A stretch of DNA of 37,566 bases from Chlamydiales bacterium (GCA_031292375.1 JARLHF010000024.1:1-37566), one strand, 5' to 3'. Numbered from the stretch's first letter, positions 25,759-35,956 are shown. A program made the numbers and translations. The notes: generated by a model not told the origin, from the letters alone.

Positions 25759-27127
25759 TGGTACGCAACATTTAGCACTTATACAAACAACAAGTCAATT
25801 TACAAGGCAGCTACAGCGTCTTATGATGTCTCATGAGATGCAAATGGCTTTGCATGTTTTGCAACTGCCTATTTTGGAACTTGCATCTTGTATTGAAGAG
25901 GAAATAGAGCTTAATCCCCTTTTAGAATATGAGGATGAAGACCAAATTGCATTCGCTGTGAATCGTTTGGAAGAAGCTTATCAAAATCAGTTTACAACGA
26001 AAGAGAGCTTTACTTATAGACAAAATCAAGAAAATTCTCTGTGCTTAAAGCCAACCTTTTTTGAAAGGCTTGTAGAGCAAGCGCACCTTATTTTCGATGG
26101 AAAAGACCTTGAGATAGCAGAAATTCTTATAGGTTATTTAGATGATAAAGGGTATTTAACAACACACCTAAAAGAAATTGGCAAAAGTCATGGTCTTGAT
26201 GGAGATGCCCTTTCTTTTGTTTTAAAAGGTATACAGACTTTAGAGCCTTTTGGAGTGGGTGCAAGAACTCTTCAAGAATCTTTGCTCATCCAGCTTAGCT
26301 GTTTAAATAAACAGTCTACTCTTGCCTATAAAGTTATTGATTCTTGTTTTGATGACTTATTGCATGGACGTATGAAGGCTCTTATTGAATCTTTGCATTG
26401 TTCTTGTGCAGAGCTTCAAAAGGCTCTTTTTTATGATATTGCAAAATTGGATATGCATCCTGGTTTAAGCATGGAAGCAAATAAGCCTCTTGTCGTGACT
26501 CCTGATATTTTTTTAGTCGAAGAGGGCCATGGGCTTTTTGTTGAAGTAAACAGAGCATTTATTCCAAAGCTGCGCTTTAATTTTCAGTATATGAAGTTGC
26601 TAAAGCAAAAAGGGCTTCCAAAAGAGACTAAAAAGTATCTTTTAAAAAAAATATCTCTTGGAAAATCTTTTTTAAAAAGTATTGACGAGAGAAATTCTAC
26701 CCTCTATAAAATTGCAAATTTACTTTTAAAAGAGCAGCACAGCTTTTTAATGGATCCAAATGGTTATTTGAAGCCATTGACGATGCAAACTGTTGCAAAA
26801 AAGCTAGAGGTTCATGAGTCTACAATTACAAGGGCTGTTGCAAACAAATATATAGCAACGCCAAGAGGGATGCTCACTTTGCGCTCATTTTTTACTCAAA
26901 AGTATGTAGGAAAAAATGGCGAAGAGCTCTCTTCAAATTCTGTAAAAAAGCTTATCTTTGAGCTCATCCAAAAAGAGGATAAAAAATATCCGTCATCAGA
27001 TGAAACATTATCAAAAGAGATAGAAAAGCTTGGATTTTCTTGTGCAAGACGCACGGTTGCAAAACATCGAAAGGAACTGAATATCGCATCTGCAAAAATG
27101 AGAGCGCATTCTGTTCTTGATATTTAA
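25745..27127 (+). CDS. rpoN: RNA polymerase sigma-54 factor
   Basis: 460 residues. Region I is present (QLQRLMMSHEMQMALHVLQLPILEL, glutamine/leucine-rich, then an acidic stretch LLEYEDEDQ). The core-binding region follows. A helix-turn-helix lies at about 345-375 (MQTVAKKLEVHESTITRAV). The RpoN box starts at residue 434 with ARRTVAKHRKEL, slightly different from the usual ARRTVAKYRE. The factor directs -24/-12 promoters and needs an AAA+ activator, which is not in this window. I did not see a convincing -24/-12 site before neighbouring genes. It overlaps the DUF2156 gene and is 57 bp upstream of an efflux operon in the same direction. Confidence 0.94.
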   Translation: MSLYDGTQHLALIQTTSQFTRQLQRLMMSHEMQMALHVLQLPILELASCIEEEIELNPLLEYEDEDQIAFAVNRLEEAYQNQFTTKESFTYRQNQENSLCLKPTFFERLVEQAHLIFDGKDLEIAEILIGYLDDKGYLTTHLKEIGKSHGLDGDALSFVLKGIQTLEPFGVGARTLQESLLIQLSCLNKQSTLAYKVIDSCFDDLLHGRMKALIESLHCSCAELQKALFYDIAKLDMHPGLSMEANKPLVVTPDIFLVEEGHGLFVEVNRAFIPKLRFNFQYMKLLKQKGLPKETKKYLLKKISLGKSFLKSIDERNSTLYKIANLLLKEQHSFLMDPNGYLKPLTMQTVAKKLEVHESTITRAVANKYIATPRGMLTLRSFFTQKYVGKNGEELSSNSVKKLIFELIQKEDKKYPSSDETLSKEIEKLGFSCARRTVAKHRKELNIASAKMRAHSVLDI

Positions 27128-27184
27128 ATTTTTCTTCAATATGAATGCTTTATTTAAAATGAAATAAAATAGTTTCAGGTTTTC

Positions 27185-28618
27185 ATGTATTTTATACACA
27201 AACAAGTGATCTTTTGGAAGATTACTTTGAGCTTTGCTGTGCTTGTATGTATGTCAAGCTGCCAGGTTTTTCTTCCAGATCCTCCTATATTACCTGTTTC
27301 TAAGTGCCACAACAAACCACTTGCATGTCCACCTCCCTATCCTTGTGCCCCTGTCGATTTACCAGACATTTGTAAACCCTTGAATCTTGCACAACTCGTC
27401 GATTTAGGGCTTTATAATAGTCCTTTGACAAGGCAAGGGTGGGCTAATTCAAGAGTTGCTGCGGCAAATTTGGGGCAAGCTAACAGTGCTTTTTTCCCTG
27501 ATATTGCTGTTACATGGACTACAACTAGATCGCTTCCTGCAGAAATTCCTAATACGGGGGCAATTGCAATACCTGTTACTACTTATGTGCCTCAACTAAC
27601 AGTCTCTTATCTTTTATGGGACTTTGGAGGGCGTGTTGGTGCTATGGAAAACGCGAGGGAGTCTCTTATTGCTGCAGGGTGGAACTATAGTTGGACTGTA
27701 CAGACAGTGATGTTTAACGTAATTCAAGCGTATTATAACTACTTGAGCGCAATGGCTCTTTTAGAGGCAGATATACAAGATATGAAGGATGCAGAAGTTG
27801 CAGTTCTAGCAGCAGAAGCGATGTTTACATCAGGTGTAAATACCATTGTCGATGTTTATCAAGCAAAAGCGCAATATGTCAATACAGAAATGACTGTAGT
27901 GCAGCAAAGAGGGGCTGTAGAAACAACAAGGGCAACACTTGCAGTTGCACTTGGGCTTTCTCCCGATACATGTCTCAACATTACAAAACCAGAGCATCTT
28001 CCTGTAGAGCGCATTTCATGTGATATTGAGCGCATGCTCGCGGAAGCAAAATGTTGTAGGCCCGACTTAGAGGGGTTGAGAGCTGGTATTCGTGCTCAAG
28101 AGGCAACGATTATGCAGCAATATTCAGCCCTATGGCCAACGATTAATGGTCAGTTTACAGGAGGGCGTACCTATGTACATAATGATGGGCATGATAATCA
28201 TGACTTTTCAGAGTCTCTCATTGTGAATATTCCTATTTTTAGTGGTTTTTCTACTGTCAATGCAATTCGTCAGGCAGAAGCACAAGCGGATTCTTTAATT
28301 GCTGGATTTAAAAACCAGGAGTTACAGGCCCTTTTGACAGTAGTCACTAATTATTTTGCTGTTAAAACAGCTATAGAGACGTTCGAATATAGTAAAGTGT
28401 ATTTAAAATATGCTCAAGAGGCATTTGATGCTGTACTTTTTGGCTATAGAGCAGGTAATAAAATGATCATTGATGTACTTAATGCAGAAACAACACTGAG
28501 TAATGCTCGCTCGAGTTACATCCAATCGGAGTTTAACTGGTTTACATCGATTGCTAATTTGGCTTATTCACGCGGTGTACTTATATCAAATGAACTGAAG
28601 AAAGAGGGGTTAGAATGA
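27185..28618 (+). CDS. TolC-family outer-membrane efflux lipoprotein with Cys/Pro-rich N-terminus
   Basis: 477 residues. The signal peptide ends in VCMSSC, giving a lipid-modified cysteine at C26. A short proline-rich linker with four further cysteines (C41, C48, C54, C63) precedes the channel-forming OEP repeats (LAQLVDLGLYNSPLTRQGWANSRVAAANL, and the matching second half). Such extra cysteines are unusual for TolC-type proteins; chlamydiae stabilise their envelope by disulfides, so cross-linking is possible (inference). It is first of a five-gene operon and overlaps the adaptor gene by 4 bases (ATGA). It would be the outer-membrane channel for the two RND pumps. AGG is 6 bases before the ATG. 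The 5' codons contain one arm of the palindromic repeat (TATACACAAACAAG). Confidence 0.9.
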   Translation: MYFIHKQVIFWKITLSFAVLVCMSSCQVFLPDPPILPVSKCHNKPLACPPPYPCAPVDLPDICKPLNLAQLVDLGLYNSPLTRQGWANSRVAAANLGQANSAFFPDIAVTWTTTRSLPAEIPNTGAIAIPVTTYVPQLTVSYLLWDFGGRVGAMENARESLIAAGWNYSWTVQTVMFNVIQAYYNYLSAMALLEADIQDMKDAEVAVLAAEAMFTSGVNTIVDVYQAKAQYVNTEMTVVQQRGAVETTRATLAVALGLSPDTCLNITKPEHLPVERISCDIERMLAEAKCCRPDLEGLRAGIRAQEATIMQQYSALWPTINGQFTGGRTYVHNDGHDNHDFSESLIVNIPIFSGFSTVNAIRQAEAQADSLIAGFKNQELQALLTVVTNYFAVKTAIETFEYSKVYLKYAQEAFDAVLFGYRAGNKMIIDVLNAETTLSNARSSYIQSEFNWFTSIANLAYSRGVLISNELKKEGLE

Positions 28619-29757
28619 ATTCATTTATGTATAGACGCCTATTATATATGCTCTCTTTATTGTGTGTGTTATTTTTTGCATCGGAATGTAAATCTAAAAA
28701 GAAACAAGAACCCTACGTGCAACAGCCATTACCTGTACTTATTGCAGACGTCATTAGTGCCAATGTGCCTATTGTAAAGTCATCATTTGGGACATTGCTA
28801 TCCCCTATTACGATTACTTTGATTGCACAAGTAAGTGGTCAATTGATTAGTGTGCCAGTTTCCGAGGGCGCCTTTGTAAAGAAAGGAGATTTGATAGCGA
28901 AAATAGATCCTCGCATTTATGAGGCAAATTTGATGGTTGCAAACGCAAATTTACTGAGGGATCAAGCAGCTCTACTTTATGCAAAACAAACACTTGCCTC
29001 TTATGCTGAGTTATTACCGCAAAATTATGTGTCTCAACTTAATTATGAGCAATATGAGCAAAATGTAGCTCAAGCACAAGCGGCAGTGGATTCAGACCTT
29101 GCAAGTTTAGCGCTTGCAAAAATTAACTTGGAGTATACAGAGATTAGAGCTCCTATGGACGGGGTTGTAGGCTTTTTCCAGGTAAATCAAGGCAACTTCA
29201 TCACTGCAGGTAGTAGTAATGCAACCATTACAACATTTTTGCAGGTAGCTCCCATTTATGCACTTTACGCGATTCCTGAAGTAAATTTAGACGTTTTGCG
29301 CTCCAACCAAGCTAAAAGTCCATTAAAAGTTACAGCATCTTTTTTAGATAATCTTGATAAAGCAATCATCGGAGAAGTTGTTGTAATCAATAATACAGTG
29401 GATACGACAACAGGAACAATATTGGTAAAGGCAGTTTTTCCAAACAAAGACTTATTTGGATGGCCAGGACAATTTGTGCGCCTAAAAACCGAGCTTTATA
29501 GAAAAGAAAATGCTGTACTTATCCCTGTTTCTGCAGTGCAAACAGGTCAAAAAGGTGATTTTGTTTATGTTGTAGGTTCAAATGGGACTGTACAGGTGCG
29601 CCCTATTGTCACAGGTGAATATTTGGAAGGAGAAGTTGTGATTCAAAGTGGGCTTGAAGTGGGTGAAGTTGTTGTAACAGATGGGCAAATTAATTTATAT
29701 CCAGGAGCACCTGTACAGCCTATGCAAGAATTGCCACTAAACACAGGAAGTGCTTGA
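28615..29757 (+). CDS. RND efflux membrane fusion protein
   Basis: 380 residues. A hydrophobic N-terminus (about 8-22) ends in FASEC (C25), a possible but imperfect lipobox. Then come a lipoyl-like half (VSGQLISVPVSEGAFVKKGDLIAKIDP), a coiled-coil hairpin (about 100-170), the second lipoyl half (YTEIRAPMDGVVGFF), a beta-barrel and a membrane-proximal domain (QTGQKGDFVYVVGSNGTVQVRPI). This is the standard order of MdtA/AcrA-type adaptors. It would bridge the RND pump and the outer-membrane factor. It is coupled at both ends: ATGA overlap with the gene before and TGATG with the pump after. Confidence 0.93.
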   Translation: MNSFMYRRLLYMLSLLCVLFFASECKSKKKQEPYVQQPLPVLIADVISANVPIVKSSFGTLLSPITITLIAQVSGQLISVPVSEGAFVKKGDLIAKIDPRIYEANLMVANANLLRDQAALLYAKQTLASYAELLPQNYVSQLNYEQYEQNVAQAQAAVDSDLASLALAKINLEYTEIRAPMDGVVGFFQVNQGNFITAGSSNATITTFLQVAPIYALYAIPEVNLDVLRSNQAKSPLKVTASFLDNLDKAIIGEVVVINNTVDTTTGTILVKAVFPNKDLFGWPGQFVRLKTELYRKENAVLIPVSAVQTGQKGDFVYVVGSNGTVQVRPIVTGEYLEGEVVIQSGLEVGEVVVTDGQINLYPGAPVQPMQELPLNTGSA

Positions 29758-32700
29758 TGAACTTATCTGAGCCGTTCATTAAACGCCCTGTAATGACGTG
29801 TCTTATTATTTTCGCTCTTGTATTTTTAGGAGTAACCTCTTACAGGCAGTTGCCAGTAAGTGATATGCCCTCTGTTGCCTATCCTACACTTGTTGTTAAT
29901 GCAAGCATGCCAGGATCAAGTCCTGAAACGACGGCAAATTCAATTACAACCCCGCTGGAGCGGGCATTTATGTCCATCCAAGGCATTCAGACAATTACGT
30001 CAACGAGTAGTCAAGGCTCATCTGAGATTGTTTTACAATTTACACTAGACACAAATATTGATGTAGCAGCAGAAGATGTAAGTTCAGCAATATCAGCAAC
30101 ACAGCCATTGCTTCCTCCTAATATGCCCAACAATCCCTCTTATCAAAAAGTAAACCCTGCAGCATCTCCTATCATATACATATTGCTCTCTTCGGGTACT
30201 GTTCCACTAGATAAGTTGTATGATTATGCAAACACATTTATTGGCGAGCGCCTATCGATTCTTCCAGGTGTTGCGCAAGTGACAACTTATGGATCTCCTT
30301 ATGCTGCAAGGTTGCAGCTGGACCCTGAATTGTTGGCTGCAAGAGGATTAGATTTAGCTTCGCTCTCTTCGATTGTTCAGCAAGATAATGCAAATCTTCC
30401 AACAGGTGACATTGATGGTCCAACACGTTATTTTCTAATGAATGCAAATGGTCAACTTAATGATGCCAAAGCCTATAATTCCATGTTTATTAATTTTCAA
30501 AATAATGCACCACTTACTCTGGAAGATGTTGGAAAGGCTGTCAATGGAATTCAGAATGATAAGAGCTATACAAATTATATTTCTAAGGATCGAGATGAAG
30601 CATCAGCAGTTCTTGCTATACAAAGACAGCCCTCAGCAAACACTGTTGCAGTAAGCCATGAAATTCAAAGGGTTCTTCCAGACCTTGCAAAAGCGCTTCC
30701 GGCGTCGGTTAAACTCACGATTATTTTCGATCAATCTACATCCATTATTGAGTCGGTAAACGATGTTAAATTTACACTGATTTTGTCATTTATTTTAGTT
30801 GTCATCGTGATTTTTATCTATCTTGGAAAGATAACTGATACGGTGATTCCAACACTTGTACTTCCTATGTCCGTGATAGGGACATTTTTTGTTATGGGTC
30901 TGTTGAATTACAGCCTGGATAACTTGTCTTTGCTTGCACTTACCCTGTCCATTGGATTTATCATTGATGATGCGATTGTTGTGCTTGAGAACATTGTAAG
31001 GCATACAGAAGAGGGAAAGACCCCTTATAAAGCCGCTTTAGACGGCTCTTCGCAGATTAGCGTAACTATTTTTACGATGACAATCTGTCTTTCAGCAGTC
31101 TTTATACCTATGCTCTTTATGGAAGGTATGCTTGGGCGTATTTTTCATGAATTTGCAGTTACGATTGTCGTTGCTATTTTATTCTCGGGAGCAATCTCTT
31201 TGACACTTACTCCTATGTTGTGTAGTCGTTTTATTCCTGCAAGAGTTAAGACAGACGAGAAAGGTAAAAAACATACGGTGTCAGAGCGCATTAATACATT
31301 TTTAATTAAAATTTATGGAACAGTACTTTCTAAGGTTTTGTCACACACAAAAATTACGCTAGTTGTAGGTGTTATTTGCCTTATATGTACAATTCTTATT
31401 TTCAGATCATTGCCAAGTACTTTAAATGATAACCAAGATATTGGATTTATCTTAGGGTATACACAAACAAGTCAAGGATCATCCTCTTTGGCAACCATTG
31501 CGCACCAGCTGAAAGTGAATCAAGTGATTAAGGAAGATTCCAATGTAGAAGACTTTGTATCCATTGCTGGACAATCAAATAATAGTGGCATTCTTTTTAT
31601 TCGTCTAAAGCCACCCAAAGATAGATTATCTATGCCTGAAGTGCTAGAAGAGCTTACCCCTAAGTTTAGGGCCATTCCTGGGGTGAATGTCTTCTTACAG
31701 AGCATACCTCTTATTAATTTATCTTCTGGGACGGGTAGTAATAGTGCTTATCAATATACAGTATCTTCTTTCGATTTAAAAAAATTATATACATTTGGGA
31801 ATTTAATGACCCAGAAAATTCAGCAGCTTCCAGGATTTGAAAGCGTCAATAATGACCTTTCTATAGCAACACCTCGTATGGCTATATCAATGAATCGAGA
31901 AAAGCTTATCATGTATGGATTGAATGCATCGAGTGTAGAAAATATTTTGGGACTTGCTTATGGAGGTGGAAAAGTTTCTACCATTTTAACACCGGCAAAT
32001 GAATATGATGTAATCATTGAAGTAAATCCGCTATTTCAAGAGAGCCCAGAGAGTTTAAAATCTTTGTGGTTAAAATCTTCACAGAGTGGAAAGATGATTC
32101 CTTTAGAGGATTTAATCACCTGGAAACATACTCTTGGAGCATCTTCAATTAACCATTACAATCAATTTCCATCGATTACCATATCGTTTAATTTAGCAAA
32201 GGACTTGCCTGTGAGTGAGGCTTCTAACATATTGGAAAAGCTTGCCGCAGAAACGCTTCCAGTTGGTGTTACAGGTCAAATTGTAGGAGCAGCTCTTGCT
32301 TTTGAAGCTACCATGAAAAATTTGACATTTCTGCTCATTATGGCAGTAATTTTTATCTACATGCTTCTTGGCATACTTTATGAAAGCTTTATCCTTCCTT
32401 TAACAGTGCTGTCAGCACTTCCCATAGCTGTACTTGGTGCTTTGATTACCCTCTTGCTTTTTGGAGAAATTCTCTCTCTTTATGCCCTTGTAGGTCTTAT
32501 GTTGCTTATTGGAATTGTACAGAAAAATGGAATCATGATGATAGATTACGCTCATGTGATTCTAAAAGAACCTGGAAAGACAGCTCACGAAGCTATTTAT
32601 CAAGCTTGTCTTATTCGTTTTAGGCCGATCATTATGACGACTATTGCAGCGATCATGGGCTCTCTTCCTATTGCTCTTGGTATAGGATCAGGTGGCGCTT

Positions 32701-32849
32701 CAAGAAGACCTCTTGGCCTTGTAATTGTTGGGGGACTCATCTTCTCGCAATTGATAACACTATTTTTGACGCCCGTAGTCTTTCTTTATTTTGAAGCACT
32801 ACAAGAGTTTTTGATAAGAAAATTTAATATTAAACCGCGCAAAGATTAA
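29757..32849 (+). CDS. RND multidrug efflux pump, MdtB/C-like, first copy
   Basis: 1030 residues from the ATG at 29757, chosen over the TTG one codon earlier because of GGAAG 8 bases upstream and the TGATG overlap. It has twelve membrane helices and two large periplasmic loops. The family start NLSEPFIKRPVMTCLIIFAL is present, as are GSSPETTANSITTPLERAF and NPSYQKVNPAASP, the MdtB/C subgroup look. Proton-relay residues are present: the DD pair in FIIDDAIVVLEN, the lysine in GIVQKNGIMMIDYA, and the arginine in RFRPIIMTT. It is the inner-membrane motor of the tripartite pump. A tandem paralogue follows 8 bp later. The substrate is unknown. Confidence 0.94.
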   Translation: MNLSEPFIKRPVMTCLIIFALVFLGVTSYRQLPVSDMPSVAYPTLVVNASMPGSSPETTANSITTPLERAFMSIQGIQTITSTSSQGSSEIVLQFTLDTNIDVAAEDVSSAISATQPLLPPNMPNNPSYQKVNPAASPIIYILLSSGTVPLDKLYDYANTFIGERLSILPGVAQVTTYGSPYAARLQLDPELLAARGLDLASLSSIVQQDNANLPTGDIDGPTRYFLMNANGQLNDAKAYNSMFINFQNNAPLTLEDVGKAVNGIQNDKSYTNYISKDRDEASAVLAIQRQPSANTVAVSHEIQRVLPDLAKALPASVKLTIIFDQSTSIIESVNDVKFTLILSFILVVIVIFIYLGKITDTVIPTLVLPMSVIGTFFVMGLLNYSLDNLSLLALTLSIGFIIDDAIVVLENIVRHTEEGKTPYKAALDGSSQISVTIFTMTICLSAVFIPMLFMEGMLGRIFHEFAVTIVVAILFSGAISLTLTPMLCSRFIPARVKTDEKGKKHTVSERINTFLIKIYGTVLSKVLSHTKITLVVGVICLICTILIFRSLPSTLNDNQDIGFILGYTQTSQGSSSLATIAHQLKVNQVIKEDSNVEDFVSIAGQSNNSGILFIRLKPPKDRLSMPEVLEELTPKFRAIPGVNVFLQSIPLINLSSGTGSNSAYQYTVSSFDLKKLYTFGNLMTQKIQQLPGFESVNNDLSIATPRMAISMNREKLIMYGLNASSVENILGLAYGGGKVSTILTPANEYDVIIEVNPLFQESPESLKSLWLKSSQSGKMIPLEDLITWKHTLGASSINHYNQFPSITISFNLAKDLPVSEASNILEKLAAETLPVGVTGQIVGAALAFEATMKNLTFLLIMAVIFIYMLLGILYESFILPLTVLSALPIAVLGALITLLLFGEILSLYALVGLMLLIGIVQKNGIMMIDYAHVILKEPGKTAHEAIYQACLIRFRPIIMTTIAAIMGSLPIALGIGSGGASRRPLGLVIVGGLIFSQLITLFLTPVVFLYFEALQEFLIRKFNIKPRKD

Positions 32850-32857
32850 GTTTACTT

Positions 32858-35800
32858 ATGAACCTTTCCGAGCCATTTATAAAACGTCCTGTAATGACAA
32901 GCCTTCTTGTGTTTGCATTAATTTTTTTGGGTGTTACCTCTTATCGAGAGCTTCCTGTTAGCAATATGCCTTCTGTTTCCTATCCTACATTGGTTGTAAA
33001 TGCTGGCATGCCAGGATCGAGCCCTGAAACGATGGCTAATTCTGTGACTACACCGCTTGAAAGAGCTTTTATGTCTATTCAAGGAGTGCAGATAATTACA
33101 TCGACAAGCAAGCAAAGCTCATCTGAAATCATTTTGCAATTCACATTGGATACAAATATTGATGTGGCAGCTGAAAATGTGAGTGCAGCAATTTCTTCAA
33201 CGCAGCCATTATTGCCTCCAAATATGCCAACAAACCCATCTTATCAAAAGCTTGATCCATCGCAAACGCCTACCCTCTATATTGTGCTCTCATCTCCTGT
33301 CATGCGCCTGTCTGATCTTTATGACTATGCTAACACTTATGTCGGCGAGAGAATATCTATACTTCCGGGTGTTGGGCAAATTCAAACCTATGGCTCTCCC
33401 TACGCTGCAAGACTTCAGATGGATCCAGAGCTCTTGGCTGCAAGAAAGGTAGATTTTGCTACGATTTCTTCTACGGTGCAGCAAGATAATGCTAATCTTC
33501 CCACAGGTGATATTGATGGCTCAACGCGTTATTTCCTTATGGATGCAGATGGGCAGCTTAATGATGCAAAAGCCTATAATTCTATGATCATCAGCTTTCA
33601 AAACAATGCTCCGTTGACACTTAAAGCGGTTGGTAGAGCAGTAGATGGGCTGCAAAATCCGCATTACTACAGTACTTTTATCACAAAGGATCGCAATGAA
33701 GCAGCAGTTGCTTTGGGTGTATTTAAGCAGCCCTCCGCCAACGCCGTAAAAATTAGCGAATCTGTAAAAAAGATTTTACCAGAATTGGAAAATTCATTGC
33801 CAGCTTCTATAAAGCTTACAGTGACTCTTGACTATGCAGACTTTATTACGCAGTCTGTAGACGATGTAAAGACTTCTTTATTGATCGCCTTTTTTCTTGT
33901 TGTCATGGTTATTTTTATCTATCTGGGTAAGATAACAGATACAATGATCCCTCTTCTTGTGCTTCCTATGTCGATTGTAGGAACGTTTTTTGTGATGAAA
34001 TTATTAAATTATAGCCTAGATAATTTGTCGCTTCTTGCATTGACACTATCTATTGGTTTTATAGTAGATGATGCCATTGTTGTCTTAGAAAATATTGTAA
34101 GGCATGCAGAACTTGGTGAGAGGCCCTATGAAGCTGCAATGAAGGGCTCTTCACAAATTAGTGTAACTGTCTTTACGATGACAGTGTGCTTATCTTCCAT
34201 CTTTATTCCTATGTTATTTATGGAAGGGATATTGGGAAGAATTTTTCATGAATTTGCCGTTACAATAGTCATTACCATTTTATTTTCAGGAATTATCTCC
34301 CTGACACTAACGCCTATGCTATGTAGTCGTTTTATCCCTGCAAGAGAAAAAAAAGATCCAGCGGATAAAAAGCATACGTTTTCTGAAAAACTGAATATGT
34401 TCTTAATTACGAAGTACGGCTTTTTACTTGCTAAAGTATTAAAGCATCCTAGAATAACTTTAGGAGTAGGTATTCTCTGTCTTATTTGTACTGTTTTAAT
34501 TTTTAGGTCTTTGCCAAGTAGTCTAAATAATGACCAAGATATTGGATTTATTGATGGATACATCAAAACGGCTCAAGGTTCATCTTCTGCAAGTACAAAT
34601 GCAAAACAATTGCAGGTGAATGAAGTGTTGAGACAAGATAAAAATATAGAAAGTTTTGAGTCTAGCTCAGGTGAATTTAATGATAATGGCAGCTTGTATA
34701 TTAAATTAAAACCCCTTGCTGAGAGATCTTCTGTTAAGGAGGTCATGAAGGAGTTAGACAGAAAGCTGCGAGAAGTGCCTGGCATCAATGTGTTTTTAAA
34801 AAGTAAGCCTTTGATCGATCTTTCTACAGGTACTGGTAGTAATAGTTCCTACCAATATGTTGTGTGTTCTTTTGACTTACAAGATTTATATACTTATAGC
34901 ACGATCATGACAGAAAAAATAAAGGAGCTTTCTGGTTTTGAAAATGTTAACAATAATCTCACGGTAAGCACGCCTCGCTTGTCCATTATGTTAAACCGAG
35001 AAAATCTCATTATGTATGGCCTCAATGCCTCTAGCGTAGAAAATCTTTTAGGGCTTGCTTATGGAGGTGGAAAGGTCTCTACGATTTTGACGGCAGCTAA
35101 CGAATATTATGTTGTCGTAGAGGTAGATCCTGCCTATCAGCAAAAGCCAGAAAACTTAAAGTCTCTATGGCTCAAATCACCAACAACTGGGAACATGGTG
35201 CCTTTAGAGGATTTAATCTCTTGGAAAGAAACGCTGGGTGCATCGAGCATCAATCATTATAATCAGTTTCCGTCCGTTACCATCTCTTTTGATCTTGCAA
35301 GGGATCTGCCTTTGAGTGAGGCCTCTCTTATGTTGGAGAACCTTGCTGCTAATACGCTTCCTGCAGGAGTAACGGGACAAGTTGTAGGGGCAGCTCTTGC
35401 TTTTGAAGCTACCATGAACAGTATTGTATTTCTTCTTGTTGTAGCCGTTATTTTTATCTACGCTATTTTGGGTATCTTGTATGAGAGCATCATTCTTCCT
35501 ATAACGGTGCTTTCGGCGCTTCCCATAGCCGTTCTTGGTGCGCTGATTACGCTTTTAATTTTTGGGGAAATTTTATCTCTTTATGCAATGGTAGGACTCA
35601 TGCTTCTTATTGGGATTGTGCAAAAGAATGGGATCATGATGATAGATTACGCTCATGTGATTTTAAAAGAGCCTGGAAAGACAGCCCATGAGGCTATTTA
35701 TCAAGCTTGCCTTATTCGCTTTAGACCCATCATCATGACAACGATTGCAGCTATTATGGGATCACTTCCTGTGGCTCTTGGACTAGGAGAGGAAGGCTCC

Positions 35801-35956
35801 GTAAGACAGCCCCTTGGCCTTGTCATCGTTGGAGGACTCATTTTTTCTCAATTGATTACGCTGTTTTTGACACCTGTTGTCTTTCTGTATTTTGAATCTT
35901 TACAGGAGTTTTTGATAAAAAAATTTAAGATTAGAACACAGCTTGAGGTTACATGA
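32858..35956 (+). CDS. RND multidrug efflux pump, MdtB/C-like, second copy
   Basis: 1032 residues. It is a close paralogue of the preceding gene: nearly identical in the membrane helices and the last 150 residues, less so in the periplasmic porter loops (compare GYTQTSQGSSSLATIAHQ with GYIKTAQGSSSASTNAKQ). The same proton-relay residues are kept (VDDAIVVLEN, VQKNGIMMIDYA, RFRPIIMTT), so both copies look active. The arrangement resembles MdtB-MdtC, which assemble as a mixed trimer; a heterotrimer is therefore likely but not proven. It starts 8 bp after the first copy with a weak ribosome binding site. It overlaps the next gene (ATGA). Confidence 0.94.
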   Translation: MNLSEPFIKRPVMTSLLVFALIFLGVTSYRELPVSNMPSVSYPTLVVNAGMPGSSPETMANSVTTPLERAFMSIQGVQIITSTSKQSSSEIILQFTLDTNIDVAAENVSAAISSTQPLLPPNMPTNPSYQKLDPSQTPTLYIVLSSPVMRLSDLYDYANTYVGERISILPGVGQIQTYGSPYAARLQMDPELLAARKVDFATISSTVQQDNANLPTGDIDGSTRYFLMDADGQLNDAKAYNSMIISFQNNAPLTLKAVGRAVDGLQNPHYYSTFITKDRNEAAVALGVFKQPSANAVKISESVKKILPELENSLPASIKLTVTLDYADFITQSVDDVKTSLLIAFFLVVMVIFIYLGKITDTMIPLLVLPMSIVGTFFVMKLLNYSLDNLSLLALTLSIGFIVDDAIVVLENIVRHAELGERPYEAAMKGSSQISVTVFTMTVCLSSIFIPMLFMEGILGRIFHEFAVTIVITILFSGIISLTLTPMLCSRFIPAREKKDPADKKHTFSEKLNMFLITKYGFLLAKVLKHPRITLGVGILCLICTVLIFRSLPSSLNNDQDIGFIDGYIKTAQGSSSASTNAKQLQVNEVLRQDKNIESFESSSGEFNDNGSLYIKLKPLAERSSVKEVMKELDRKLREVPGINVFLKSKPLIDLSTGTGSNSSYQYVVCSFDLQDLYTYSTIMTEKIKELSGFENVNNNLTVSTPRLSIMLNRENLIMYGLNASSVENLLGLAYGGGKVSTILTAANEYYVVVEVDPAYQQKPENLKSLWLKSPTTGNMVPLEDLISWKETLGASSINHYNQFPSVTISFDLARDLPLSEASLMLENLAANTLPAGVTGQVVGAALAFEATMNSIVFLLVVAVIFIYAILGILYESIILPITVLSALPIAVLGALITLLIFGEILSLYAMVGLMLLIGIVQKNGIMMIDYAHVILKEPGKTAHEAIYQACLIRFRPIIMTTIAAIMGSLPVALGLGEEGSVRQPLGLVIVGGLIFSQLITLFLTPVVFLYFESLQEFLIKKFKIRTQLEVT

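Noticed and set aside
27060-27190. Sigma-54 promoter before the efflux operon
   Set aside because: I looked for a GG...GC pair 12 bp apart in the 57-bp gap after rpoN and found none.
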